Shown here piece by piece: positions 52,585-62,088 of a stretch of DNA of 64,000 nt. Numbering within the stretch: the stretch's first letter is position 1; each line of letters begins with the position of its first letter. The position numbers were made by a program, and so were the translations under genes. This DNA is from CAVRXZ01 sp963773035 (GTDB lineage Bacteria > Acidobacteriota > Vicinamibacteria > Vicinamibacterales > CAVVIG01), in assembly GCA_963773035.1 (NCBI GenBank), contig CAVYZX010000017.1:248001-312000 (forward strand), written 5' to 3'. The notes under the pieces were generated by a model, which did no database searches, was not told the origin of the DNA, and worked only from the letters and a program-made list of their open reading frames with translations.

Positions 52585-53682
52585 GTGGCTCGAAAGCTCA
52601 AATCTGACCGCGTGCTGTTCATCTCGACCATCCTGCTGGTTGGTTTGAGCATCGTCATGGTGTACAGCGCCTCGGCGGTGGTCGCCATGGAACGGACCGG
52701 ACGACCCTCTCTGTTTCTGATCAAACAGGGCTTGTGGACCGCGCTCGGAATGGCTGTGCTGGGCATCGTGATGCGCGTGGACTATCGACACTACAAGCAG
52801 CCGGTGTTTCTCTGGTCGTCGCTGGCCTTCGTGAGCGTCGGGCTGATTCTGGTGCTTTTCAGCCGACCGGTGAACAACGCGCGCAGGTGGTTCGCGATCG
52901 GCGAGCTGGGCATTCAACCTTCGGAGCTCGCGAAGCTGACGGCAATCTTTTTCATTGCGGCGCTGCTCGAGCGGCGGATGCACCGCGTCAACGAGATCGG
53001 ATACGCCCTGGTTCCGATTGCCGTGCTCGTGCTCTCTCTCGTCGGCTTGATTCTGCTCGAACCGGATTTCGGCACGTCGATGTCTCTGGCGTTGATTGCC
53101 GGAGTGATGGTCTTTGCCGCGGGTCTGGACTACACCTACATCGTTGGCGCGATGCTCGCCCTCCTGCCTGCCATCGGGATCCTGATCATGAGCGCGCCAT
53201 ATCGACGCCGGCGTCTCTTGACGTTCTTGAATCCATGGGAAGACCCGCTTGGTGATGGATTTCAGATCATCCAATCGTTGATTGCCATCGGCACCGGAGG
53301 CTTGTTCGGAAAGGGCGTCATGAACGGCGTCCAGAAGCTGTTCTTTCTGCCCGAGCCGCACACGGATTTCATTTACTCCGTCATCGCGGAAGAGCTTGGT
53401 CTGGTCGGGGCTACCGCGGTCCTTGTGTGCTTTTGCGTGATCACGTGGCGCGGTTTCCACGTGGCCCTTCGTGCGCCCGACCGATTCGGGGCGTTTCTCG
53501 CTCTGGGACTCACGACGATGATTGCCATCCAAGCGTTCGTCAACATCAGCGTCGTGCTGGGGCTGATGCCGACCAAGGGGATTCCCTTGCCGTTCGTCAG
53601 CGCCGGCGGCTCATCGTTGTTGATCAATCTACTCGGGATGGGCGTTCTTCTGAATGTGTCGCAGCACGTGTCCGAGGCATGA
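52585..53682 (+). CDS. ftsW: Septal peptidoglycan polymerase FtsW (SEDS family)
   Basis: Ten-helix inner-membrane SEDS glycosyltransferase of 365 residues that polymerises lipid II at the septum with FtsI. SEDS motifs present are NNARRWFAIGELGIQPSE, EPDFGTSM (active-site Asp region), YRRRRLLTFLNPW and PTKGIPLPFVSAGGSS. The GTG start has AAAGAGGGA upstream. The position between murD and murG is standard. The sequence is shorter at the N-terminus than E. coli FtsW but normal for many phyla. FtsW rather than RodA is inferred from the cluster. Confidence 0.95.
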   Translation: MARKLKSDRVLFISTILLVGLSIVMVYSASAVVAMERTGRPSLFLIKQGLWTALGMAVLGIVMRVDYRHYKQPVFLWSSLAFVSVGLILVLFSRPVNNARRWFAIGELGIQPSELAKLTAIFFIAALLERRMHRVNEIGYALVPIAVLVLSLVGLILLEPDFGTSMSLALIAGVMVFAAGLDYTYIVGAMLALLPAIGILIMSAPYRRRRLLTFLNPWEDPLGDGFQIIQSLIAIGTGGLFGKGVMNGVQKLFFLPEPHTDFIYSVIAEELGLVGATAVLVCFCVITWRGFHVALRAPDRFGAFLALGLTTMIAIQAFVNISVVLGLMPTKGIPLPFVSAGGSSLLINLLGMGVLLNVSQHVSEA

Positions 53683-53706
53683 CGCAAGAACTCGGGAGTT
53701 ATCTTC

Positions 53707-54846
53707 GTGACGAGCGTGGCCGGATCGAGCGGGACGATGGCGGCTCCGGAGTCAGTCCGAGTGGTCATCGCAGGCGGTGGCACGGGTGGCCATCTGTTCC
53801 CCGGAATCGCTGTTGCTCGCGAAATCCAATCGCGTGTGCCGGGTGCTCAGGTTTCATTCGTCGGGACGTCCCGCGGGATAGAGGCCCGCGTGGTGCCGCT
53901 CGAAGGCTTTGCGCTCGATTTGATTCGAAGCAGTGGCATCAAAGGAAAATCGATTCGAGCGCGAGCGCAAGGAGTGGCATTGCTGCCACTCAGTCTTTTC
54001 GACGCCTGGCAGGTTCTATCGATCCGGCGGCCTCAACTCGTGATCGGGGTCGGTGGCTACAGCTCTGGGCCGGTGGTCCTCGTTGCGGCGGCCCGCCGGA
54101 TTCCAACCATGCTGCTCGAGCAAAACGCTGTGCCTGGGCTCACGAATCGGCTCCTGGCGCCGTTCTCACGCGCCGTCGCCGTGAGCTTCGAATCGACGCG
54201 GGCGCTGTTTGGAGCGAAAGCATTTCTCAGCGGCAACCCCGTTCGTCCGGAGTTCCTTTCGCCGGTCGACCGCATCGAGGCCGAGAAGGTCGCCAACTCC
54301 GGTGTGAGGCTTCTCGTCTTTGGCGGGTCCCAGGGAGCGCATGCGATCAACATGGCGATGATGGACGGCGCGGCAGAACTGGTCCTACGCGTCCCGGATC
54401 TTCGTGTGACGCACCAAACCGGGGCGCGGGATCTTGAAATGGTCCGGCAGGCCTATCGAAAGGCTGGGCTCAACGCTGAGGTCGCCGCGTTCTTCGACGA
54501 CATGCCGAAGCGTTTGGCGGAGACCAACTTGATTGTGTGCCGTGCTGGCGCGACGACCCTCGCTGAAGTGACGGCGGCTGGGCGAGCGGCGATCCTGATT
54601 CCGTTGCCAGGCGCGACAGACGACCATCAGCGGACGAACGCTGAAGCGCTTACGGGCGCTGGGGCCGCCGAAATGCTGATTCAGGCCGACATGACCGGCT
54701 ACAAGCTGGCGGATCGGATTGTCGCTCTGGCCAATGACGCAGGCAGAAGGGATCGGATGTCCGCAGCGGCTCGCCGGCTCTCTCGACCCGATGCGGCGCG
54801 CGTGATCGTCGATCGAGCATTGGAATTGATGAAGACGAGACCATGA
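53707..54846 (+). CDS. murG: Lipid II synthase MurG
   Basis: Peripheral membrane GT-B glycosyltransferase of 379 residues that adds GlcNAc to lipid I. The N-terminal loop VIAGGGTGGHLFPG is diagnostic, followed by GGYSSGPVVLVAAARRIPT and LLEQNAVPGLTNRLL. The UDP-GlcNAc site FGGSQGAHAIN and FFDDMPKRLAETNLIVCRAGATTLAE lie in the C-terminal domain. GTG at 53707 has GGGAG eight bases upstream; ATG 30 bases further in would also keep the whole conserved domain. It precedes murC by 45 bases. Confidence 0.95.
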   Translation: MTSVAGSSGTMAAPESVRVVIAGGGTGGHLFPGIAVAREIQSRVPGAQVSFVGTSRGIEARVVPLEGFALDLIRSSGIKGKSIRARAQGVALLPLSLFDAWQVLSIRRPQLVIGVGGYSSGPVVLVAAARRIPTMLLEQNAVPGLTNRLLAPFSRAVAVSFESTRALFGAKAFLSGNPVRPEFLSPVDRIEAEKVANSGVRLLVFGGSQGAHAINMAMMDGAAELVLRVPDLRVTHQTGARDLEMVRQAYRKAGLNAEVAAFFDDMPKRLAETNLIVCRAGATTLAEVTAAGRAAILIPLPGATDDHQRTNAEALTGAGAAEMLIQADMTGYKLADRIVALANDAGRRDRMSAAARRLSRPDAARVIVDRALELMKTRP

Positions 54847-54891
54847 ACGGCTCGAGGTTCGGCTTCAAGACTCTGAGGTTGAGGTTGCGTC

Positions 54892-56325
54892 GTGCTCGGT
54901 AAGACGCGCCGTGTGCACTTCATTGGAATTGGCGGGATCGGCATGAGCGGTATTGCCGAGCTCCTCGCTAATCTGGGATATGCCGTCAGCGGCTCGGACG
55001 AGAAGCGATCGGATGTCACGGATCGTCTTGCCGCGATGGGCATTCGAGTGACGTACGGGCACGCGGCGGCCGCCGTCGGCCAGGCCGATGTCGTCGTCGT
55101 GTCGTCGGCCGTGAAGCTAGGAAACCCTGAAGTGCTCGAAGCGACACAACGTCAGATTCCCGTCATCCCCCGCGCAGAGATGCTCGGGGAACTGATGCGG
55201 CTCCGTTTCAGCATTGCGGTGGCCGGCGCTCACGGCAAGACAACGACGACGTCGATGATTGCCCTCGTCCTCGAAAGAGCCGGTCTCGACCCGACAGCGG
55301 TGATTGGCGGCAGGCTGAGCGCGTTTGGGAGCAATGCGCGACTTGGCAGCGGTCAGTTCATGGTGGCAGAGGCCGATGAGAGTGACCGGTCGTTTCTCAG
55401 GCTATTTCCAACGATGGCGGTAGTCACCAACATCGATCGCGAGCATCTCGAAAACTACGGCGACTTCGACGATCTGCAGCAGGCGTTCGTCGACTTCGTC
55501 AACAAGGTCCCTTTCTACGGGAGCGTCGTGGCCTGCACTGACGATCAGGTGCTTGCTGCGCTGATTCCACGAATGACGCGTCGTGTCATCTCGTACGGGC
55601 TCGAAGGGCCGGCTTGCGACGTGACGGCCACGGATGTGTCGTTTGGGCCTCTCACTGTCCGGGCGACCATTCAGCAACGGCAGCGCGGCGCCGAAGGATT
55701 CCCTGCGCTCGTCAAACTCGGATCGTTGTCGCTCCAGGTCCCGGGACGCCACAACCTGCAGAACGCGTTGGCCGCCGTCGCCGTCGGATTGGAGCTCGAC
55801 CTCTCTTTCGAGCGCATTGCGGCCGGCCTGGCCGAGTTTCGCGGAGTCGAGCGCCGCTTCGAAATTCACGGCGAACCCAACAACATCCTCGTCGTGGATG
55901 ACTACAGCCATCACCCAACCGAAATCGCAGCGGCGCTCGATGCCGCTCGGAGGTTGAACCGTCGGTTGGTCGTCGCTTTTCAGCCGCACCGATATACGCG
56001 CACGGCCGCACTTCTGGACTCGTTCGGGCCAGCGCTGGCGGCAGCCGATCACATCGTCCTGACCGATATCTATGCGGCTGGGGAAGATCCGATTCCTGGA
56101 ATCACCATCGAACGTCTCGCCGTAGCGATCCGCAACGGCACGTCTGCTCGTGTCGAGGTCGTTCCGGCGCTCGATGATGTGGTTCGTGCGCTGGTTCGAG
56201 AGGCACGTCCGGGCGACGCCGTGATCACTCTTGGGGCCGGCTCAATCGGGACTTTGCCAGGGCGGCTTGTGGAAGCGTTCGCCGAACAGGCCACCGGCAC
56301 TCACGCCACAAGGAGCAGCGTGTGA
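54892..56325 (+). CDS. murC: UDP-MurNAc: L-Ala ligase MurC
   Basis: Cytosolic Mur ligase of 477 residues starting the stem peptide with L-alanine. It has the Rossmann segment HFIGIGGIGMSGIAELL, the ATP motif AGAHGKTTTTSMI, EADESDRSF, NIDREHLENYG and the C-terminal DDYSHHPTEIAA and FQPHRYTRT. The start is GTG; no murB or ddl follows, and the stop overlaps the ftsQ start (GTGA). The UDP-MurNAc-forming MurB must be encoded elsewhere, which is inference from its absence here. Confidence 0.97.
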   Translation: MLGKTRRVHFIGIGGIGMSGIAELLANLGYAVSGSDEKRSDVTDRLAAMGIRVTYGHAAAAVGQADVVVVSSAVKLGNPEVLEATQRQIPVIPRAEMLGELMRLRFSIAVAGAHGKTTTTSMIALVLERAGLDPTAVIGGRLSAFGSNARLGSGQFMVAEADESDRSFLRLFPTMAVVTNIDREHLENYGDFDDLQQAFVDFVNKVPFYGSVVACTDDQVLAALIPRMTRRVISYGLEGPACDVTATDVSFGPLTVRATIQQRQRGAEGFPALVKLGSLSLQVPGRHNLQNALAAVAVGLELDLSFERIAAGLAEFRGVERRFEIHGEPNNILVVDDYSHHPTEIAAALDAARRLNRRLVVAFQPHRYTRTAALLDSFGPALAAADHIVLTDIYAAGEDPIPGITIERLAVAIRNGTSARVEVVPALDDVVRALVREARPGDAVITLGAGSIGTLPGRLVEAFAEQATGTHATRSSV

Positions 56326-57176
56326 GCCCGATTGCCGTCTCGGCCGACCGGCGGTTTCGCCGGGCGCACGTCAAGCCGGCGCGGGTCAGGCGCGGCTGGC
56401 GGGCCCTTGTCCGCCGCGTCGTGCGCGCCGGCTTGATCACCGTCGCCGTTCTGTACGGCGCAACGTACGTCTCCAATCTCGTCGCCACGGCCCACGTGCT
56501 CAAGGTCGACAAAATCGCGGTCGTCGGCAACGAGCGACTATCGACAGGAGACGTACTGGCCGTGCTGCACGGTCTTCGCGGTGAAAGCGTGATCTGGACG
56601 GATCTCAACGCGTGGCGCCGCCGTTTGCTGGCATCACCCTGGGTTCGAGATGCGGTGTTGCGCCGGGTGCTGCCGTCAACGGTTGAAGTGGTCGTCGCGG
56701 AGCGCCAACCGGTCGGCATCGGCAGGATCGACGGTCACGTGTATTTGGTGGACGATCGCGGCGCAATCATCGACGACTACGGTCCGCAATACACGGATTT
56801 CGACCTTCCAATCATCGACGGCCTTTCGCCGCCCGACGGTCCGGATGCGTCGAGAAACGCCGCGCGTGCGGAGCTGGCGTCAAGAGTCATCACGTCGCTG
56901 AAATCGAAGCCGGCGATCCTGGGCCGGCTGTCGCAGGTCGACGTCCACGACGCGCACAACGCCGCCGTCGTGCTCAAGGGAGACCCTGCCCTCATTCAGC
57001 TCGGCGAACAGGAGTTTCTGGGCCGGCTTCAGTCGTATCTCGAGTTGGCGCCGGCCCTCCACGATCGTGTCGCCGATATCGACTCGGTCGATTTGCGTTT
57101 CGATGGACGCATCTACGTGCGCCCGGTCGGGAAGACGGCCAAAACGGGAATGCTCGTTCGCAGGGCGAAGCCGTAG
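56322..57176 (+). CDS. ftsQ: Cell division protein FtsQ
   Basis: Bitopic inner-membrane protein of 284 residues. A basic cytoplasmic tail (about 1-30) leads into one membrane helix (about 34-54). A POTRA domain follows (VDKIAVVGNERLSTGDVLAVL, about 62-130), then the FtsQ domain with SPWVRDAVLRRVLPSTVEVVVAERQPVG split over about 106-133. Identification rests on POTRA, topology and position between murC and ftsA. The GTG start overlaps the murC stop. It would bind FtsB/FtsL in the divisome. Confidence 0.92.
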   Translation: MSPIAVSADRRFRRAHVKPARVRRGWRALVRRVVRAGLITVAVLYGATYVSNLVATAHVLKVDKIAVVGNERLSTGDVLAVLHGLRGESVIWTDLNAWRRRLLASPWVRDAVLRRVLPSTVEVVVAERQPVGIGRIDGHVYLVDDRGAIIDDYGPQYTDFDLPIIDGLSPPDGPDASRNAARAELASRVITSLKSKPAILGRLSQVDVHDAHNAAVVLKGDPALIQLGEQEFLGRLQSYLELAPALHDRVADIDSVDLRFDGRIYVRPVGKTAKTGMLVRRAKP

Positions 57177-57230
57177 GCCGGGGATGTTGCGACGTGTCCG
57201 GCGCGCGCCGGGCATCAGGTCGGAGGAAGC

Positions 57231-58469
57231 GTGGCGCGAAGAGAGCGGTATCTGGTAGGCCTGGACGTCGGCACGTCCAAAGTGACCGCGGTCGTCGGTG
57301 AGATGCTCGAACGCGAGGGGATCGACATCGTTGGACTGGGTGTGGCCGAATCGCGGGGCATTCGGCGCGGCATCGTGGTGAACCTCGAAGCGGCGGTCGA
57401 ATCGATCAAGAAGGCGATTGAAGAAGCCGAGCTGATGGCCGGCGTTGAAATCGACACGGTTCATTTGGCGCTTTCCGGCCCACACATCAAGGGGTTCAAC
57501 AGCCGCGGCGTGATTGCCGTGGCGGGAAAAAATCGGGAAATCACCCGGGAAGATGTCCGGCGGGCGATTGATGCCGCCAAGGCCGTGTCGCTCCCGACTG
57601 GACGGGAGATCCTACACGTCCTGCCACAAGACTTCGTCGTCGACGAACAGGACGGAATCGGCGCTCCGGTCGGCATGACGGGCGCCCGTCTCGAGGTCAA
57701 CGTTCACATCATTACCGGAAGTCAGAGCTCGACGCAGAACATCGTGGCCTGCGTAAACAGGGCGGGCGTAGCCGTAGCGGAGACCGTCGTCGAGCAACTT
57801 GCCGCCAGCGAAGCGGTCCTCACGGAAGACGAAAAGGAACTCGGTGTCGCGCTGGTGGACATCGGTGGCGGAACGACGGACATCGCGATATACGAGCGAG
57901 GAAGCCTGTGGCATACCGCAGTCGTCGGAATCGGGGGCGACCACTTCACCAACGATGTCGCCGTCGGCCTTCGAACTCCAGTGCCGGACGCCGAGAAGAT
58001 CAAGCGCAAGTGCGGCTGTGCGTTGTCGGGGATGGTCGATGAAGACGAGACGATGGAGGTCGCGAGCGTCGGCGGTCGCAAACCGCGCGTGATGGCTCGC
58101 CGGATCCTTTCCGAGATCCTTCAGCCTCGCGCTGAGGAAATCTTCCACCTCGTCTGGGACGAGATCAGACGAGCGGGTTACGAAAAGAGTCTCAATTCCG
58201 GTATCGCGCTGACCGGCGGCGGGTCGATCCTCGACGGCATGCCGGAAATCGCGGAACAAATCTTCGATCTGCCAATCCGGCGCGGCTGCCCGACCGGTGT
58301 CGGGGGCCTGGCCGATCACGTCAATAGTCCGACCTTCGCGACCGGTGTCGGCCTGGTGCTGTACGGGCACCGCAACTTTGCCGGCGACGGAGGGCGAGTG
58401 CCGGTTGGAGCCGGCGCCTTCGGACGAATGGCCGGACGGCTGCGCGGCCTCTTCAAGGAATTCTTCTAA
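57231..58469 (+). CDS. ftsA: Cell division actin-like ATPase FtsA
   Basis: Actin-fold protein of 412 residues that tethers FtsZ to the membrane. The phosphate-1 loop is GLDVGTSKVTAVVGE near residue 8, the SHS2 1C domain spans about 80-165, VDIGGGTTDIAIY is phosphate-2, and the adenosine motif is LTGGGSILDGM. The last residues (GRLRGLFKEFF) form the amphipathic membrane-targeting helix, so the C-terminus is intact. The GTG start is preceded by GGAGGAAG. It sits 54 bases after ftsQ and 14 before ftsZ, the normal order. Confidence 0.97.
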   Translation: MARRERYLVGLDVGTSKVTAVVGEMLEREGIDIVGLGVAESRGIRRGIVVNLEAAVESIKKAIEEAELMAGVEIDTVHLALSGPHIKGFNSRGVIAVAGKNREITREDVRRAIDAAKAVSLPTGREILHVLPQDFVVDEQDGIGAPVGMTGARLEVNVHIITGSQSSTQNIVACVNRAGVAVAETVVEQLAASEAVLTEDEKELGVALVDIGGGTTDIAIYERGSLWHTAVVGIGGDHFTNDVAVGLRTPVPDAEKIKRKCGCALSGMVDEDETMEVASVGGRKPRVMARRILSEILQPRAEEIFHLVWDEIRRAGYEKSLNSGIALTGGGSILDGMPEIAEQIFDLPIRRGCPTGVGGLADHVNSPTFATGVGLVLYGHRNFAGDGGRVPVGAGAFGRMAGRLRGLFKEFF

Positions 58470-58483
58470 AGGAGCGACTCGTA

Positions 58484-59818
58484 ATGGCCGAACTCTACAA
58501 GCCCGACTCCAACCACCACCACGACGAGCGTCGCTTGCGTCTTCGTCTCGCCGAGGAAGAGACGCCGACGGCCCGAATCAAGGTCATCGGAGTGGGCGGA
58601 GGTGGCGGGAACGCGGTCAATCGAATGGTCGGCGCAGGATTCGATGGCGTCGAGTTCATCGTGGCCAATACCGATCTTCAGGCCCTCAAGTCCAACCAGG
58701 CGTCCTTGAAGGTGCAAATCGGGAGCAAGCTCACCAAGGGCCTGGGAGCTGGAGCGGACCCCAACGTCGGCCGGGCCGCGGCTCTGGAAGATACCGAGCA
58801 GATCATTCACGCCCTCGACGGCGCGGATATGGTGTTCGTGACGACTGGACTCGGGGGAGGCACGGGCACCGGAGCGGCGCCCGTGATCGCCAGCCTGGCC
58901 ACCGAGCTGGGCGCGTTGACGATTGCCGTGATCACGAAGCCCTTCAAGTTCGAAGGCAAGAAACGACAACTCCAAGCCGAACGAGGGCTGGAAGCCCTGC
59001 GCGACAGCGTCGATACCATCATCACGATTCCCAACGACCGCCTGTTGAGCATCATCGACCGGACGACTCCGTTGACGGAAGCCTTTGCGACGGCCGACGA
59101 TGTGCTCCGGCAAGCGATTCAGGGCATCTCGGATCTGATTCTGGTTCCTGGCTTGATCAACCTCGATTTCGCCGACGTCAAAGCCATCATGTCGGGCATG
59201 GGCTTCGCGATGATGGGGACCGGTGTGGCCGACGGCCAGGAGCGCGCCGTCGAAGCGGCGCGCCGCGCGATTTCCAGTCCACTGCTCGAGGGAGCCTCGG
59301 TCACTGGCGCTCGCGGAGTCATCATTAATGTCACCGGCGGACCCGACTTGTCGCTCGTCGAAGTGAGTGAAGCCTCGTCGATCATTCAAGAGGCCGCCGA
59401 CGAAGACGCGAACATCATCTTCGGGGCGGTCGTCGATCCCACATTGACCGGCAAGGTCAAGATTACGGTGATTGCGACCGGGTTTGGCCCTCCGGCTTCG
59501 GCCAGACCGGCTGGGTCGGCGCTGCAGACGCCAATCGACATGAGCCTCTACTCGGACGGTGCGAAGTTGCGTGGCGACGTTGCTCCTGCGGCGCCCGCAG
59601 CGGCTGAACGCCTGGCCCTGCGGCGCCCGTCCATCATGCCGCCCGTCGCCCGCAGGCCGATTGAGCTGCCGCTTGGTCCTCTGTCGACAGCCGGTGGCAG
59701 CGCAGCCGGATCGCCAGTGCCCACTGGCGCATCGGAGGAACGGTCCCTTCCTTCGTCGGACGGCGACGCGGACTCGCCGCTCGACGTGCCGGCCTTCCTG
59801 CGCCGGCAGGAGGTGTAA
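58484..59818 (+). CDS. ftsZ: Cell division GTPase FtsZ
   Basis: Tubulin-like GTPase of 444 residues that forms the Z-ring. The GTP-binding signature GGGTGTGAAP is near residue 125, with VGGGGGNAVNRM near 38 and the T7 loop NLDFADVKAIM near 225. The N-terminal 25 residues before the core are unusual in carrying HHH and a basic run. A long linker of about 90 residues (from about 345) ends with the conserved C-terminal peptide DVPAFLRRQEV that binds FtsA. The ATG follows AGGAG. It is the last dcw gene, with no gene directly after it on the transcript for about 175 bases. Confidence 0.98.
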   Translation: MAELYKPDSNHHHDERRLRLRLAEEETPTARIKVIGVGGGGGNAVNRMVGAGFDGVEFIVANTDLQALKSNQASLKVQIGSKLTKGLGAGADPNVGRAAALEDTEQIIHALDGADMVFVTTGLGGGTGTGAAPVIASLATELGALTIAVITKPFKFEGKKRQLQAERGLEALRDSVDTIITIPNDRLLSIIDRTTPLTEAFATADDVLRQAIQGISDLILVPGLINLDFADVKAIMSGMGFAMMGTGVADGQERAVEAARRAISSPLLEGASVTGARGVIINVTGGPDLSLVEVSEASSIIQEAADEDANIIFGAVVDPTLTGKVKITVIATGFGPPASARPAGSALQTPIDMSLYSDGAKLRGDVAPAAPAAAERLALRRPSIMPPVARRPIELPLGPLSTAGGSAAGSPVPTGASEERSLPSSDGDADSPLDVPAFLRRQEV

Positions 59819-59993
59819 GCTCGACGCCGCCTATGCGCGTCGCCGTCAGCCGGTGGTACGGAGCGTCGGCGATGGTAGACTAGGTAGATCCACGGCACGC
59901 GTGAACGGCGACGTCTGAGCAGTAGGCACCTGATCACAGTTGCGGAAGGTTCGACGGGGCCTTCTTCGAGCACCTCCTGGGTCTCTTCCGGCC

Positions 59994-61733
59994 ATGAACT
60001 CCTGGGTACAGCGGGAACGCGCACTGGAAATCCTTTCGAAAGAGGTGGGCTACGTGCGAAAGCCCACGGGGAATCGTGTGCGCGTGGCGCTGGCCTTCCC
60101 GAATACGTATTGGGTCGGGATGTCGAACCTGGGCTTTCAGACCGTGTACCGGCTCTTCAACGCGCTCGACAATGTCGTGTGCGAGCGCGTCTTCCTGCCA
60201 CCGAAACAGGAGCTCGCACAGCTGCTTGGATCCAACACGCCTCTGCTCTCGCTGGAATCCCAGACACCGATCGCTGATTTCGACGTCGTTGCGTTTTCCG
60301 TCTCCTTCGAGTGGGACTACGTAAACGTCCTGACGCTCTTGCGCCTCGCGGGTCTTCCCCGTTATGCGGTCGAACGTGACGCGCGTCACCCGCTCGTGGT
60401 GATCGGCGGTGCTGTCACCTTCGTCAATCCCGAACCCTTGGCACCATTTGCCGATGTCATCGCTGCCGGAGAAGGCGAGACGCTGATTCCTGCTTTCGAA
60501 CGCGCGTTCGGTGCTTCGGCGGATCGGGCAGACCTGTTGCGCCGCCTCGCCGCCGAGCGCGGATTCTACATCCCGAGCTTTTACGAGCCTCGATACAGCG
60601 TCGACGGCACGCTGTCGCATGTTGTCGCGACAGACGACGTTCCACTTCCAGTGCGAAAGGCGGCACTGAAAACCACCGAGGCTGTGGATCCGCCTGCGAC
60701 CAGCATCTTCACCCCCGACACCGAGTTCGGATCGCGGTTTCTCGTCGAGGTGGTTCGCGGCTGCGCGAATCTTTGCCGTTTCTGCTGGGCGGGCTACAAC
60801 TATCTTCCCGTCCGCGCTTTTCCGACAGAGCGCATTCTCGAGCTCGCGTCGGCCGCCCGGCCCTACTCGTCTCGAACCGGGCTGGTTTCCATCGCTCTTT
60901 GTGATCATCCAGACATCGAACGCATCCTGGTCAGGCTGAAAGAAATGGGCTACTCCATCAGTCCGGCGTCGTTGCGCCTTGACGATCTGACCGAGTCGAT
61001 CGTGCGGTTGCTGCGCGAGAGCGGTGAGCGCACGATCACCATTGCCCCAGAGACCGGATCCGACCGACTACGACGAGTGATCAACAAGACGGTCACGAAC
61101 GATGAAATTCTCGACCGGGCCGAGCTGATCTTTTCGACCGGCGTCGAAAACCTGAAGCTGTATTACATGATCGGCCTCCCTACGGAAACTGACGATGACC
61201 TGGTCGCCATTCGTGACCTCACATTGCAACTCCGGGAGCGGATGGTGAAGTACGCCCGGCCCCGCGGCCAAATCGGTCGCATCGTCGGCAGCGTGAACCC
61301 CCTCGTTCCCAAGCCGGCGACCGCCTATCAGTGGCTGCCGATGGAAGACCCGAACGTGACGGCCAAGAAGATCAAGCGGCTACGCGCATTGATGGCCGAC
61401 ATCGACAACGTGTACTTCAACATCAAGTCGGAACGCCACTCCTACTATCAGGCACTCCTCTCGCTGGGCGACCGTCGTGTGGCCGGCGCAATCGAGGTGG
61501 CGGAACGCAACGGCCAGAATTGGAGGGCCGCGGTCGCAGAAGCCAATGTCGACGCCGATCTCTATATCTTCCGCGATCGTTCTCGCGATACCTGGCTGCC
61601 GTGGGACATCATTGACGGCGGCATGAAGAGTGCTTTCTTCCATTCAGAGTTCGCCAAGGGACTTCGAGAAGAATGGACTCTGCCTCCGAAGCGGCAACAG
61701 GAGAACATGCGCCTCCTGCCAGTGATTTCGTGA
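59994..61733 (+). CDS. B12-binding radical SAM protein (TIGR03960-like)
   Basis: Cytosolic protein of 579 residues. An N-terminal cobalamin-binding-like Rossmann region (about 25-190, VALAFPNTYWVGMSNLGFQT and SFEWDYVNVLTLL) precedes the radical SAM core with the 4Fe-4S motif CANLCRFCW near residue 258. Later TIAPETGSDRLRRVINK and YYMIGLPTETDDDL are the usual SAM-core strands. The wording matches the family named TIGR03960, of unknown reaction. Its usual partner, the small DUF2344 domain, is not fused here and is not adjacent. I use ATG; a TTG 54 bases upstream begins the longest frame. Confidence 0.87.
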   Translation: MNSWVQRERALEILSKEVGYVRKPTGNRVRVALAFPNTYWVGMSNLGFQTVYRLFNALDNVVCERVFLPPKQELAQLLGSNTPLLSLESQTPIADFDVVAFSVSFEWDYVNVLTLLRLAGLPRYAVERDARHPLVVIGGAVTFVNPEPLAPFADVIAAGEGETLIPAFERAFGASADRADLLRRLAAERGFYIPSFYEPRYSVDGTLSHVVATDDVPLPVRKAALKTTEAVDPPATSIFTPDTEFGSRFLVEVVRGCANLCRFCWAGYNYLPVRAFPTERILELASAARPYSSRTGLVSIALCDHPDIERILVRLKEMGYSISPASLRLDDLTESIVRLLRESGERTITIAPETGSDRLRRVINKTVTNDEILDRAELIFSTGVENLKLYYMIGLPTETDDDLVAIRDLTLQLRERMVKYARPRGQIGRIVGSVNPLVPKPATAYQWLPMEDPNVTAKKIKRLRALMADIDNVYFNIKSERHSYYQALLSLGDRRVAGAIEVAERNGQNWRAAVAEANVDADLYIFRDRSRDTWLPWDIIDGGMKSAFFHSEFAKGLREEWTLPPKRQQENMRLLPVIS

Positions 61734-61749
61734 CCGGAGACGCCCTCTC

Positions 61750-62088
61750 TCAGCTCGCCACGGCCGACCGGTGCTCGTACTCCTGATAGGCTTCGAGAAT
61801 CAGCTCGCGGATTTTGTTCTGAGCCGTCGTGTCGACAATTGGCCTCAACAAGGCAAAACTGCGACGCTCGCCATTCACGCTGTACTGGCGTGCCGGGAAC
61901 GTGACGTTGAAGCCGCTCGCATTGCCTCGTCGCTCCCACACCGAGAAACCGATCAGCTTGAGACCCTCGAGCGGCCCTTCGGTGAAGTGCAGCTCCGCAT
62001 CAGCGACCTTACCCGGTGGGTTCCCTTTGTCGTTTGGCGTAATCTTGACAGTCACGGTCGCGCTCCTTCTCACATAAGGACGTGCCAA
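61750..62088 (-). CDS. Small conserved-looking protein of unknown function
   Basis: Product of 112 residues, soluble, without signal or membrane segment. It is well ordered: an alternating beta pattern (VTVKITPNDKGNPPGKVADAEL split around residues 12-33), LKLIGFSVWERR, then NVTFPARQYSVNGERRSFALLRP and a C-terminal helix ending in EAYQEYEHRS. The pattern of a beta-sheet domain plus PARxxxVNGERR loosely recalls SpoVG-like RNA/DNA-binding proteins, but this is not a firm match. TTG start, with a GTG five codons in as the alternative. It converges with the radical SAM gene. Confidence 0.7.
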   Translation of the reverse strand: MARPYVRRSATVTVKITPNDKGNPPGKVADAELHFTEGPLEGLKLIGFSVWERRGNASGFNVTFPARQYSVNGERRSFALLRPIVDTTAQNKIRELILEAYQEYEHRSAVAS

